64,000 bases of DNA from Candidatus Francisella endociliophora (lineage in GTDB: Bacteria > Pseudomonadota > Gammaproteobacteria > Francisellales > Francisellaceae): contig NZ_CP009574.1 in the NCBI RefSeq assembly GCF_000764555.1, positions 1,798,001 to 1,862,000 of the forward strand. Direction: 5' to 3'. Below, piece after piece: positions 1 to 10,290 of the stretch (position 1 is the stretch's first letter; each line of letters opens with the position of its first letter). Under the pieces are notes generated by a model. That model saw only the letters and a list, made by a program, of their open reading frames with translations. It did no database searches and had not been told where the DNA came from. Made by a program: the position numbers and the translations under genes.

Positions 1-777
1 AGACAAAAAGAAAAGCTAAAGAAAAAACCGCAAATAGTTGTAGGCTCAGTTGGTAGAATACTTGAGTTAGTAGAAATAAAAAAATTAAAAGCGAATCACT
101 TCAAATATTGCATAATTGATGAAGCTGATAGAATGCTAGAGGATGATAGCTTAAAAACGCTTCGTAAAATCATCGAAAAAGCTAATAATCTACAATATAT
201 ACTTGGCTCAGCAACTATCAAAAACCATGCATTAGATGTAGCTAGTAACTTTATAGATGATATTGAGCTTCTTGATAATTCTACTGAAAAAGAGACAATA
301 GTTCACAGTTATATAGTTGCTGAAGGTAATCGTAAAAATGAAACACTAAGAAGCTTGATCAAGGCTGTAACACCAGCTAAAACTATAGTTTTTTTACATA
401 AAAACAATGATGTTAATTTTGTGACCAAAAAGCTTAATGCTGCAAAAATAAATGTTGGTTCATTACATGGTGAGCAAAATAAGATTGATAGAGCAAATAC
501 TATTAGGAAATTCAAAAAAGGTGAAATTCAAGTTCTGGTAGCATCAGATGTTGCTGCAAGAGGTTTAGATATTGATAATGTAGATTTTGTAGTAAATTAC
601 GATATACCTACTAAATACGAAGATTATCAGCACAGAGCAGGTAGAACAGGACGTATGGGTAAGAAAGGTAACAGCGTGCTTATTATCAGTCAAAGAGAGC
701 TATCATATATTGAAAAGCTCCAGAAGAAAATTATCCTTAAAGAAGGTAAGCTAGGTTTTGGCGAGTATAATGTTTAG
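1..777 (+). CDS. DEAD-box ATP-dependent RNA helicase, 3' part (5' end outside window)
   Basis: The open frame runs in from base 1 without a start codon, so about 258 C-terminal residues of a superfamily 2 RNA helicase are present. Visible motifs in order: motif Ib-like GR near base 52, motif II DEAD inside IIDEADRML (about bases 115-138), motif III SAT (GSATI), motif IV TIVFLHK, motif V ASDVAARGLDID and motif VI HRAGRTGRMGKKG. The Q motif and Walker A motif lie upstream of the window. The helicase would unwind RNA duplexes during ribosome assembly or mRNA turnover. The protein ends shortly after the helicase C domain, with no long basic tail, so it is a minimal-type DEAD-box protein. Which paralogue (rhlE, srmB or other) cannot be decided from this fragment. 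Confidence 0.93.
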   Translation, partial: RQKEKLKKKPQIVVGSVGRILELVEIKKLKANHFKYCIIDEADRMLEDDSLKTLRKIIEKANNLQYILGSATIKNHALDVASNFIDDIELLDNSTEKETIVHSYIVAEGNRKNETLRSLIKAVTPAKTIVFLHKNNDVNFVTKKLNAAKINVGSLHGEQNKIDRANTIRKFKKGEIQVLVASDVAARGLDIDNVDFVVNYDIPTKYEDYQHRAGRTGRMGKKGNSVLIISQRELSYIEKLQKKIILKEGKLGFGEYNV

Positions 778-816
778 GTTAGTCAAACTAACTCAGCAGC
801 ATAACTAAAGTAAAAT

Positions 817-925
817 AAAAGTAGTGCGTCATTGTGTCAGGTGGTCACTGAGCGAAGTCGAATGTGCTTGACCACACAATCTAACAACTAGCTTGTTATA
901 AGCTAGTTGCTCAAGTACTACTTTT
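817..925. repeat. Three-armed palindromic intergenic element
   Basis: A perfect 9-bp outer stem (817-825 with 917-925) encloses two further stems. The first is a bulged hairpin pairing 831-847 with 869-880, whose tip reads cactgagcgaagtcga. The second is a perfect 10-bp hairpin, 885-894 with 900-909, with a 5-base loop. The layout looks like a folded three-way junction rather than a simple terminator. It lies between the helicase gene and ligA. It could be a mobile palindromic element (REP or MITE-like), a transcript-end structure or a small structured RNA; the sequence alone does not choose between these. Confidence 0.6.
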
Positions 926-1025
926 AGAAATGCTATGATATGTTGGAACAAATATCCTAACAGCTTTTCTATATCGCACACAATAGTATAAAATATCCAC
1001 AAGCAATCAAAAGATATTTATATAA

Positions 1026-3074
<2,049 letters not shown>

Positions 3075-3075
3075 A

Positions 3076-3519
3076 ATGATACTTCGAGGAGCCTATGAAA
3101 AAGACTTTGACCAGATGATAGATGTATGGGAAGCATCAGTTCGAGCAACGCATGATTTCTTAACAGAAAAAGATATATTGAGCTTAAGGAAACTAATAAG
3201 ATCTGAAATTTTTTATTTAGGTGATATTGATATAAAAGTATTTGAAAAGGGTAATGAAATACTTGGATTTATCGGTACAGCAAATAATAATATAGAAATG
3301 TTATTTATAGCTCCAAGCTATTTTGGCAAAGGAATTGGTAAATATTTACTTGTTCATGCTATTAGAGATAAGAAATGTACAAAAGTTGAGGTAAATGAGC
3401 AAAATCCTAGAGCATTAAATTTTTATCAGAAGTATGGCTTTGTGGTTAAGTCTCGATCAGAAGTAGATCATCAAGGCAATCCGTTCCCGATCCTATATTT
3501 AGAGTTAAATAATGCTTAG
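3076..3519 (+). CDS. GNAT family N-acetyltransferase, YjaB-like
   Basis: A 147-residue GCN5-related acetyltransferase. The N-terminal block DFDQMIDVWEASVRATHDFL and the C-terminal NEQNPRALNFYQKYGF and RSEVDHQGNPFPILYL closely follow my recollection of E. coli YjaB. The acetyl-CoA loop is seen as FIAPSYFGKGIGKYL (about residues 77-91). The acceptor substrate is unknown. The gene begins one base after the ligA stop and overlaps the next gene by 8 bp, so it sits in a tight three-gene unit. It is paralogous to the acetyltransferase at 4125-4616, sharing the ATxxFLT block, the FGKGxG loop and the FYxxxGFVV ending. Family assignment is firm; the role is inferred only from homology. Confidence 0.9.
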   Translation: MILRGAYEKDFDQMIDVWEASVRATHDFLTEKDILSLRKLIRSEIFYLGDIDIKVFEKGNEILGFIGTANNNIEMLFIAPSYFGKGIGKYLLVHAIRDKKCTKVEVNEQNPRALNFYQKYGFVVKSRSEVDHQGNPFPILYLELNNA

Positions 3520-4045
3520 AAAAGGCGATATTATATTTATAGTTGATAATACTGAGAAAAATATCTCTGAACTGTCTGTAGGTTATGGTGGTTATAGCTA
3601 TTATCATTGTGCTTTATATATTGGTGATGGTGAAGTTATCGAGGCTGTATCTTCACACGGAGTAATACAAAATAGCTTGTCTAAATATGTTAATTATAAA
3701 ATGTTAACTGGAAGAGTCGATGAAACAAAAGATTTTTTAGATAGAGTTGTATTACAAGCTAAAGAGTTTTTAGGTTATGGCTATAATGATTTATTCTTAC
3801 CATTTACTAAAAATAAGCTCTACTGTTCTGAGCTGATACATGAGGCTTTTAACCAAGTAAGTGATGGTGAATATTTTGCACAACATAAACTGAACTATAT
3901 AGCTCCAAATGATTTGGAAGTTTCTCAGTATTGGATAGATTTTTATGGTAAACATGGTTTAAAAGTGCCTCAAGGAAAATCAGGTTCACATCCAAATAAC
4001 CTATCTTTAGACGAAAAGTTTATAAAGAAGGTCTTTATTTCTTAA
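3512..4045 (+). CDS. YiiX/YebB-like NlpC/P60 superfamily cysteine hydrolase
   Basis: A 177-residue protein of the permuted papain-like NlpC/P60 type, as in YiiX and LRAT-like proteins. The conserved order is visible: RKGDIIFI at the start, then the catalytic His in YYHCALYIGDGEVIEA (about residues 32-47), and later the catalytic Cys in LYCSELIHEAF (about residue 109). No signal peptide is seen, so it is likely cytoplasmic. Members of the superfamily cleave amide or thioester bonds; the substrate here is unknown. It overlaps the acetyltransferase upstream by 8 bp and is the last gene of the ligA unit. A linked job in modifying and removing acyl groups is speculation. Confidence 0.85.
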   Translation: MLRKGDIIFIVDNTEKNISELSVGYGGYSYYHCALYIGDGEVIEAVSSHGVIQNSLSKYVNYKMLTGRVDETKDFLDRVVLQAKEFLGYGYNDLFLPFTKNKLYCSELIHEAFNQVSDGEYFAQHKLNYIAPNDLEVSQYWIDFYGKHGLKVPQGKSGSHPNNLSLDEKFIKKVFIS

Positions 4046-4124
4046 TTGTTGGAAAACTAATATTTTTTAACGTATAATTATGATTCAATATATTTGTTTA
4101 AAATAATTTTACGAAAGGGTGCTA

Positions 4125-4616
4125 ATGGAAATAAGAAAAGCGACTCCGCAAGATTTTGAGAAAATGTTATTTATATGGTCAGAGTGTATATCTGCTACGT
4201 GTCATTTTCTTACAACATCTGAGATTAAAAAACTTGAAAAAATATTTGAAGAAAAGCATCTGGTAGACCCAGAAATTCAGTATTTTGTTCAAGCTGTGGA
4301 TGGAGAAGTTTTTGGTTTTGCTTGTATAAAAGGTAAAGATCTTTTATTTTCTCCTGTTGATCCTAGATTATTCGGTAAAGGTTTAGGAGAGAAGATGATT
4401 GAATTCTTATTTAGAGAGCATGGAATTGATACAACATATGTTTATAGTTCTGATATGCATTCTCTAGCGTTTTATACTGCACTAGGTTTTGTTGTCGAAG
4501 ATAAAATTGAGGATATATTCTTTGATAACCCTTATGAAATTAATAAGTTAAAGCTTTTAATTTCTCCAGTTGAGGCAGCAGATAAAATAGCTGCTAAGGG
4601 TAAGACACCTTTTTAA
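4125..4616 (+). CDS. GNAT family N-acetyltransferase (second copy)
   Basis: A GCN5-related acetyltransferase of 163 residues. A GTG lies in frame at 4119, but the ATG at 4125 is preferred because GGG at 4117-4119 then falls at a Shine-Dalgarno distance. Motif A is VDPRLFGKGLGEKMIEFL, followed by the usual LAFYTALGFVVE. The N-terminus matches the other acetyltransferase at 3076-3519, so the two are paralogues that flank the YiiX-like gene. The C-terminal 15 residues extend past the usual end of the fold. The gene end overlaps the end of the convergent rsmB gene by 23 bp. The acceptor substrate is unknown. Confidence 0.87.
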   Translation: MEIRKATPQDFEKMLFIWSECISATCHFLTTSEIKKLEKIFEEKHLVDPEIQYFVQAVDGEVFGFACIKGKDLLFSPVDPRLFGKGLGEKMIEFLFREHGIDTTYVYSSDMHSLAFYTALGFVVEDKIEDIFFDNPYEINKLKLLISPVEAADKIAAKGKTPF

Positions 4617-5874
4617 GTAGACAATAATAGAATCCGTCACCTTTATTTATAGAAGGTGGGATTTGATATCCAATATCTATTTTATATTTTTTTAGGATCT
4701 CTATTTTAGCTATTTCAGCGTTTTGATTTTTCTCAATAAAGGATTTAATTTGATCTTGATTCTCTTGTTTTAAAATTGAGCAAGTGATGTATAAAAGGTA
4801 ACCATTACCTTCAAGGTTATTATTCCAAAGGTTTTGTAGTATTTTATTTTGCAAAGCTTGGATATCTTCAATATCTTTAACTGTTCTTAAAATTTTTATA
4901 TCAGGGTTTCTTTTAATTGTACCAAGAGCTGAACAGGGAGCATCTAAAATAATTTTATCAAACTTTCCAGTAAAAGCTTCGGTTAAATCATGTTTTAAAA
5001 TATCTATTGATTTATTCGGAGATATTCTATTTACATTATCTTTAAGTAGTTCTAGTCTTTTATCAATTACATCAATAGCTGTAATTTGTGCTTTTGGAGC
5101 CAACTCTAGAACTTGAGTTGTTTTACCACCTGGGGCAGCACAAGCATCTAGGATTTTATCATTATTACTTGGTTTTATAATGTGTCCCATATATTGAGCT
5201 GATAAATCCTGAATAGTGAAGTAACCTTGTTGAAATAGTTTATTACTCTTTACATCAATGGCTTTGTCAAGTTTCAAACAATTTTTTAATTCTGTATCTG
5301 CATAGACTATCTGGTTTTTTTCAAAATAATCTAAAACAACTTTGGTATCTTTAGATTCATTGAGACGAATGAACATATTAGCTTTTGAATTGCTAGCTTT
5401 TATAATATCAAAGTAATTGTCGTGATATTGTTTTTTTAGCATATCAACAAGCCAGTTAGGCATATCAATTTTTTTATAATTGTTATAGTTTTGTGTTAAT
5501 AAATCGATATCTCTAGAAATTTCTCTAAGTACTCCATTTACTAATTTTTTCGCCCAAAGTATTTTTAGACTTTTACAAGCTGAAACAGTTTCATTAATAC
5601 TTGCATATAAAGGCTGGTTTATCTCAAAAATTTGTAAAGCACCAAGCATTATTAAAACTTTAGCTTTGAATTTTGTTTTTTTGGAAATTAAGCTATCAAT
5701 TATTTTTTTTAGTGAATAAAAATTCCTAAAAAATTCATAACATAATAGTTTAACAAAAGATTTATCTTGATCCGAAATATTAAGCTTACAGAGTTTAGAA
5801 TCTAAGGTTAGAAGAGAATATTTCTTTTCGAGAATATCTAAAATAGATTTAGCTGCTAGAGCTCTGGTATTCAT
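4594..5874 (-). CDS. rsmB: 16S rRNA (cytosine-967-C5)-methyltransferase RsmB
   Basis: Methylates C967 of 16S rRNA using S-adenosylmethionine. The 426-residue protein has an N-terminal NusB-like RNA-binding domain (about 1-140) and a C-terminal Rossmann methyltransferase domain. Visible motifs are the SAM loop DACAAPGGKT, motif IV DAPCSALGT with Cys314, and motif VI YITCS with the presumed nucleophile Cys365. In RsmB-type enzymes both cysteines take part in catalysis. The start codon lies on the last base of suhB, so the two minus-strand genes are translationally linked. The 3' end overlaps the acetyltransferase on the other strand. Confidence 0.96.
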   Translation of the reverse strand: MNTRALAAKSILDILEKKYSLLTLDSKLCKLNISDQDKSFVKLLCYEFFRNFYSLKKIIDSLISKKTKFKAKVLIMLGALQIFEINQPLYASINETVSACKSLKILWAKKLVNGVLREISRDIDLLTQNYNNYKKIDMPNWLVDMLKKQYHDNYFDIIKASNSKANMFIRLNESKDTKVVLDYFEKNQIVYADTELKNCLKLDKAIDVKSNKLFQQGYFTIQDLSAQYMGHIIKPSNNDKILDACAAPGGKTTQVLELAPKAQITAIDVIDKRLELLKDNVNRISPNKSIDILKHDLTEAFTGKFDKIILDAPCSALGTIKRNPDIKILRTVKDIEDIQALQNKILQNLWNNNLEGNGYLLYITCSILKQENQDQIKSFIEKNQNAEIAKIEILKKYKIDIGYQIPPSINKGDGFYYCLLKKVSYP

Positions 5875-6662
5875 TACTTAATATGCTTTGCTAAGAGTTT
5901 AATAAGTTTAGGTTGAATCTTTTTGTTACCAGCAATAATTAGACTAGAGTCAAGATTATTAGTGCCATGGATATCTGTAACAATAGCACCAGCTTCTTTC
6001 ATGATTATATATCCTGCAGCTAAATCCCAAATCTTTACATCGCCACAAGCCCATAAGCCATCCAAATAACCAGCCGCAAGATATGCCATATCCATAGCAA
6101 TACTTCCTGAATATCTGTAACCAGAAATAGTCTTTTGTAACATTAAAAGTTCAGCAACATAACTATCGTTGAAAACTTTTCGAGAGTATTTTAAAGATGC
6201 TGAAATTAGATTATCTTTTAGATCTGTCTTTTGTGATACGCGTATTCTTTGGCCATTTAGTTGAGCTCCTTCTCCTTTATATGCACTAAACATTAGATCT
6301 AGGAAGGGATTATAAATAACACCAGCTACGATATCATTATCTTTTTTTATTGCAATTGATATACAGCAATGTGGTAAACCGTGTACAAAGTTATTAGTGC
6401 CATCAATAGGATCAATAATCCAAGTGAAACGGCTATCTTTATTACCAAACTGACCAGCTTCTTCTGTTATAAAATAGTCATTGAATCCAGATTTTTTAAT
6501 ATTATCAATAATAAAATTTTCTACCGCAACGTCGACATTTGTAACAGTAGTATTGTCCGCTTTTTTAGAGACTTTAATTGATCCTAGATCATTTTGAGCT
6601 TGTAGTATTAGTTTACCTGCTTTTCTTGCGATCGTTGTAGTAGTATTTAGAATAGGCTTCAT
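5874..6662 (-). CDS. suhB: Inositol-1-monophosphatase family protein SuhB
   Basis: A 262-residue Mg2+-dependent phosphatase of the inositol monophosphatase family. Metal ligands are seen in ITEEAG, in the signature WIIDPIDGTNNFVHG, and in the C-terminal WDLAAG. In enterobacteria SuhB also acts in rRNA antitermination with Nus factors. Its position directly before rsmB, an rRNA methyltransferase, is at least compatible with such a link, but that is inference. It is the first gene of a two-gene minus-strand unit. Its upstream region holds a 10-bp inverted repeat at 6709-6750. Confidence 0.95.
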   Translation of the reverse strand: MKPILNTTTTIARKAGKLILQAQNDLGSIKVSKKADNTTVTNVDVAVENFIIDNIKKSGFNDYFITEEAGQFGNKDSRFTWIIDPIDGTNNFVHGLPHCCISIAIKKDNDIVAGVIYNPFLDLMFSAYKGEGAQLNGQRIRVSQKTDLKDNLISASLKYSRKVFNDSYVAELLMLQKTISGYRYSGSIAMDMAYLAAGYLDGLWACGDVKIWDLAAGYIIMKEAGAIVTDIHGTNNLDSSLIIAGNKKIQPKLIKLLAKHIK

Positions 6663-6708
6663 TTTTTTAATGTTTTGAATATGAGCATTTGAATTTATGT
6701 ATATGATA

Positions 6709-6750
6709 CCTTATTTAGTATCAAAATAGGATAGATTTAGCTAAATAAGG
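6709..6750. promoter_or_regulatory. 10-bp inverted repeat upstream of suhB
   Basis: The arms ccttatttag (6709-6718) and ctaaataagg (6741-6750) are perfect reverse complements separated by 22 bases. A smaller hairpin, gatac with gtatc, overlaps the left arm. No T-run follows on either strand, so a classical intrinsic terminator is unlikely. It sits just past the yeiH stop and before suhB, both on the minus strand, so it could be an operator for suhB or a transcript-end structure. Confidence 0.35.
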
Positions 6751-6751
6751 G

Positions 6752-7804
6752 TTAGATTATGCTAGTTATTCCATAGGTAATAGCTAGGCCACCAAAGAAT
6801 AACCATGCAAATAAAATTAATGCAAGCAGCAGAGGTTTAATACCTGCTTGAATAAACTTAGATACATGAGTTTCTAAACCAAGAGCTGTCATAGCCATAG
6901 CTAATAAGAATTGGTCAGCTACTCTAATGTGATTAACTGCTTCTACAGGCACTAAATCTAATGAATTAAATCCTGCTACTACGATAAATCCTATAGCAAA
7001 CCATGGGATAATTTTCTTGATAGAGCCTTTTTCTGGAGAGGTACCTGCTTTTCCTGTTGCAGATGCCGCAGATTTTGCTAACCAAATACCAATTACAATT
7101 AGCATTGGAGCAAGCATCATTACACGAATCATCTTAACTGTTACAGCAATTTCTTCAGCATGTGCGCTTACACCACTACCAGCTGCAACCACTTGTGCTA
7201 CTTCATGAATCGAGCCGCCAGCAAATATACCATATTGAGCATCGCTCATTTGACCAAGAAGACCAGCTTTCATCAAGATTGGGTATAAAAACATCGCAGT
7301 AGTACCAAATAATACAACAGTGCCTACAGCCATAGCAGCTTTGTATGGTTCAGACTTTAGAGTACCTTCAGTTGCAAGAACGGCAGCTGCACCACATACA
7401 GCACTACCAGATGCTACTAAAATAGAGCTATCTCTATCTAAGCCAAAGACCCTGGTTCCTAAAAATATACCAATTAATAAAGTAGAAACTAGCATAATTA
7501 TAGATACAGATAAGCCAGCTAAGCCTACAGAAGCAATTAATTGGAATGTTAAGTTAAAACCATAAAAAATTATAGCGAATCTAAGTATTTTCTTAGCACT
7601 GAACACTACACCATCTTTCCACTGATGGATTAGTTTGCTAGCAGGGGTATGAGTTAAAGCCATACCAAGAACAATACCTATGATTAATGGACTAATTCCT
7701 AAATCTGAAATGGCAGGGATCTTAGCAATGAAGTATGCTATGCCAGCAAGAACAGCCACTAAAAGCACACCACAAATCATTGGTTGAGTAAAATGTTTTT
7801 TCAT
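6752..7804 (-). CDS. YeiH/UPF0324 family integral membrane protein (putative sulfate exporter family)
   Basis: A 350-residue, highly hydrophobic protein with about ten transmembrane segments. It carries blocks typical of the YeiH family: GIVLGMAL near the start, ASGSAVCGAAAVLATEG in the middle and FAGGSIHEVAQVVAAG after it, then a C-terminal ALGLETHVSKF. Family members are annotated as putative sulfate exporters, but direct functional evidence is scarce, and some relatives are linked to organosulfonate degradation. No sulfur-metabolism gene is adjacent here. It appears to be a single-gene transcript, with 104 bp separating it from the transporter gene upstream on the same strand. Confidence 0.85.
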   Translation of the reverse strand: MKKHFTQPMICGVLLVAVLAGIAYFIAKIPAISDLGISPLIIGIVLGMALTHTPASKLIHQWKDGVVFSAKKILRFAIIFYGFNLTFQLIASVGLAGLSVSIIMLVSTLLIGIFLGTRVFGLDRDSSILVASGSAVCGAAAVLATEGTLKSEPYKAAMAVGTVVLFGTTAMFLYPILMKAGLLGQMSDAQYGIFAGGSIHEVAQVVAAGSGVSAHAEEIAVTVKMIRVMMLAPMLIVIGIWLAKSAASATGKAGTSPEKGSIKKIIPWFAIGFIVVAGFNSLDLVPVEAVNHIRVADQFLLAMAMTALGLETHVSKFIQAGIKPLLLALILFAWLFFGGLAITYGITSII

Positions 7805-7908
7805 TTTTAACGTTGGGTTATTTGATAAATTTTGTACAACTATACATGAAAAAAATTAGACTTTATAGCAAAAATAATTTATATGCCTTATCAGAAAAAC
7901 TAATATAT

Positions 7909-9117
7909 TTAGATCTCTTTTTCTTCTGAGAAAATAACTGCAAGTATAACAAGAATAAAAGAGACTATATAAAAGATCATGATGGCATGCATTATGCTAG
8001 TCAAGCCAAAATATTTATTTATAAAAGCACCTGTTGTTGTTGAAAGAGCTGTACCTGTAGTTCCAAATAAAAGTATAGTAGTAATTAAAGTTGGAGGTGT
8101 TGGTTCAATTTGGAATGTACCGTATGCTAATAAACCAGCATAAATATAGCAGTTAAATAGTCCAAATACTACTGCTGATTTCAAGACAATGCTCATATCA
8201 GGAACATATAAGATGCAAGAAAGAGCAATTAATCCAATTAACATAAAGGTTGGAAGTATATATTTTAGAGGAATTATTCTTGTCACAAGAGGGCTTATAA
8301 ATAATCCAACACATTGGGCAGTCCAAAAATATGAAAGAGGTTTGTTAGCATCCACAGCTCCCCAGCCTAGTATATTTTGAAAATATGATTGGGCATAGCT
8401 AGTCATAGTTAGCTGAGCTAGTAGAAATAAAAAAGCCCCAAAAGCAATGCAATATAAACTGAAGTTCCATTCTTTAAACATAGCTCCTGGCTTATGGAGC
8501 TTTAAACTTTCTTGTTTATTTTTAGCAACAAAAGAAAAATCTGTTAAAAGAGTTAAAAGTAGGATGATAGCGGCAGTAATTTGTAAAATAAGATATATTG
8601 TATACCACTGGAAATGTTGCGTAATTAGGTAAGCAGAAAATATTGGAATTAGAGCCCCACCAAAGCTAAAGAAAAAGTCAGTGAAAATGACATTCATAGC
8701 TCTAACTTTATGATGATTATAAATATTTACAATTAGGTAACTTGCTATTGCCATAAAAAGCCCGCTAGTAATACCTACACAGGTTAATAGTATTTTTAAC
8801 GTTAGTATTGAAGGCGATATATTTGTGATTAGTGCAGAAGCAATACCAACTATAACTGCCACAATAAGAAGTTTTTTAATTGAGAACTTATTCATCAGTA
8901 GACCAATGAATAATATTGCAAACCACATAGCTACATTAATAAATGTGAACGCAAATCCTATATTTGCATCACCAAAGTATTCTGATAAAGGTTGCATTAC
9001 AGCACCTGTTACCAAAACAACGTTTGCAGTGTAAAAATAGCATAAGTAGCAAATAAAAGTTATAAGTATTTTATTTTTTAATAGGGTTGTAGAGTTTTTA
9101 ATGGGACTTTGTATCAT
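7909..9117 (-). CDS. MFS transporter, TsgA-like
   Basis: A major facilitator protein of about 402 residues with 12 predicted membrane helices. The N-terminal stretch with VTGAVMQPLSEYF, followed by FAFTFINVAMWFAI and GLLMNKF, resembles TsgA of enterobacteria; the substrate of that family is unsettled. The frame stays open to an ATG at 9150, but the eleven extra residues have no family match that I recognise. I therefore prefer the ATG at 9117, which leaves a short basic stretch (KNKI) before helix 1. Neither start has a clear Shine-Dalgarno site. The divergent mnmD gene starts about 120 bp away. Confidence 0.8.
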   Translation of the reverse strand: MIQSPIKNSTTLLKNKILITFICYLCYFYTANVVLVTGAVMQPLSEYFGDANIGFAFTFINVAMWFAILFIGLLMNKFSIKKLLIVAVIVGIASALITNISPSILTLKILLTCVGITSGLFMAIASYLIVNIYNHHKVRAMNVIFTDFFFSFGGALIPIFSAYLITQHFQWYTIYLILQITAAIILLLTLLTDFSFVAKNKQESLKLHKPGAMFKEWNFSLYCIAFGAFLFLLAQLTMTSYAQSYFQNILGWGAVDANKPLSYFWTAQCVGLFISPLVTRIIPLKYILPTFMLIGLIALSCILYVPDMSIVLKSAVVFGLFNCYIYAGLLAYGTFQIEPTPPTLITTILLFGTTGTALSTTTGAFINKYFGLTSIMHAIMIFYIVSFILVILAVIFSEEKEI

Positions 9118-9237
9118 GAGTTTAAAACATAGCGAGTATATCAAAACCATATTTTTGCATATAGAGGGCTTTTTAGCAAGGTTGATATTTGTTATTTTAT
9201 AAAAGAAATTATTAAAAATGTGTAATAGAGCTAAAAT

Positions 9238-9936
9238 ATGAAATTTACAAAATTAATCTGGGAAAATGATACTCCTAAATCATTATTTTTTGATGATTTT
9301 TATTTTTCAAGTGACGCAGCTGTTACAGAGAGCAGTTATAATTTTTTAGAACATAATTTTTTAGCTACTAAATTTAGAGAGTTAGGAAAAAGTAATCAGA
9401 AATTTACAATTTTTGAAAGTGGTTTTGGAGCGGGCTTAAATTTTATACTTACGATGAATTTATGGAGGAAGTATGTTTCAAATATTTTAAATACTACTCA
9501 CTTAGAATTTATTTCTTTTGAAAAATATCCTATTAGGCATAGTGATCTTTTAAAAATATCACAAAAATTTAGCAATCTAGTTTCTTATAAAGATTTATTG
9601 AGAGTTTATTGTCCTATACAGGGTGAAAATAATTATCAGTTTGAAAAAATAAAGCTTAGGTTGATTATTGATGATATTAATAATATGAGTAGTTATGAGC
9701 TTCCAAAAATTGATGCTTGGTTTCTTGATGGTTTTGCTCCAGCAAAAAATAGTGCAATGTGGAATGAGAATCTGTTTACTAATATGAAACTTCTATCAAA
9801 AAAAGGTAGTAGCTTTGCAACATTTACAGCGAGTTCTTTAGTTAGGAAAGCTTTACAAAGAAATGATTTTGAAGTTAAAAAAGATACTGGATTTGGTAAA
9901 AAAAGAGAAATGATGTATGGTAGTTTTATAGGTTAG
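9238..9936 (+). CDS. mnmD: MnmD: tRNA wobble-uridine methyltransferase (stand-alone MnmC1 domain)
   Basis: A 232-residue SAM-dependent methyltransferase matching the N-terminal domain of MnmC. The SAM site is FESGFGAGLNFILTMNLW (about 59-76). The catalytic region is DAWFLDGFAPAKNSAMWNE, followed by FATFTASSLVRKALQ and GFGKKREMMYG. This domain converts nm5(s2)U34 to mnm5(s2)U34 in tRNA. In E. coli it is fused to an FAD-dependent domain that removes the carboxymethyl group from cmnm5U; here the protein stops after the methyltransferase domain and no oxidoreductase follows. The gene end overlaps the convergent yciI-like gene by 11 bp. Confidence 0.9.
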   Translation: MKFTKLIWENDTPKSLFFDDFYFSSDAAVTESSYNFLEHNFLATKFRELGKSNQKFTIFESGFGAGLNFILTMNLWRKYVSNILNTTHLEFISFEKYPIRHSDLLKISQKFSNLVSYKDLLRVYCPIQGENNYQFEKIKLRLIIDDINNMSSYELPKIDAWFLDGFAPAKNSAMWNENLFTNMKLLSKKGSSFATFTASSLVRKALQRNDFEVKKDTGFGKKREMMYGSFIG

Positions 9937-10210
9937 TTAGAACATCAGCATGTTTAACAGCATCAAATGTTTTAAAACTATATTTTGCGATTTCATGGAG
10001 ATAAAAAGGGTCTTTTTTGATGAATTTCTTAATGGTTTCTATACTACCTAATGCTAAAATAATTCCACCAGTTTTGGGTATTTTAGGCCCTGAAGCTAAA
10101 AAAACACCTTCTTTATAACCGATGTCGAGGAAATCACGATGTGCAGGCCTAATTTTAGCTACTTCATTTTCTTCAACTAAATAATGCAGGTCTATGATAT
10201 GTATTTGCAT
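9926..10210 (-). CDS. YciI family protein
   Basis: A 94-residue ferredoxin-like α+β protein of the YciI/YCII family. The conserved HRDFLDIGYKEGVFLASGP and the DPFYLHEIAKY segment are visible, including the His/Asp pair (HRDF) that lines the pocket of family members. The function of the family is not established; some members are small dehydrochlorinase-like or accessory proteins. A good AGGAG precedes the ATG at 10210. It lies downstream of the fatty-acid operon on the same strand, but the terminator at 10234-10258 separates it, so it probably has its own promoter or depends on readthrough. Confidence 0.88.
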   Translation of the reverse strand: MQIHIIDLHYLVEENEVAKIRPAHRDFLDIGYKEGVFLASGPKIPKTGGIILALGSIETIKKFIKKDPFYLHEIAKYSFKTFDAVKHADVLTNL

Positions 10211-10233
10211 TTTTTTCTCCTAAACTCATATAT

Positions 10234-10258
10234 AAAAAAAGCCACATTTGTGGCTTTT
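10234..10258 (-). terminator. Intrinsic terminator of the fatty-acid operon
   Basis: A 9-bp hairpin (10237-10245 with 10250-10258), containing gccac/gtggc and a 4-base loop, is followed on the minus strand by a run of seven T. It lies about 30 bp past the fabF stop codon, as expected for an operon-ending terminator. Confidence 0.85.
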
Positions 10259-10290
10259 ATATTTTGATTTGAATAAATTTATTATTATGA

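Noticed and set aside
817-925. tRNA or simple intrinsic terminator
   Set aside because: No cloverleaf with an anticodon arm and acceptor stem could be drawn, and no T-run follows a GC-rich hairpin; the paired arms form a different layout.
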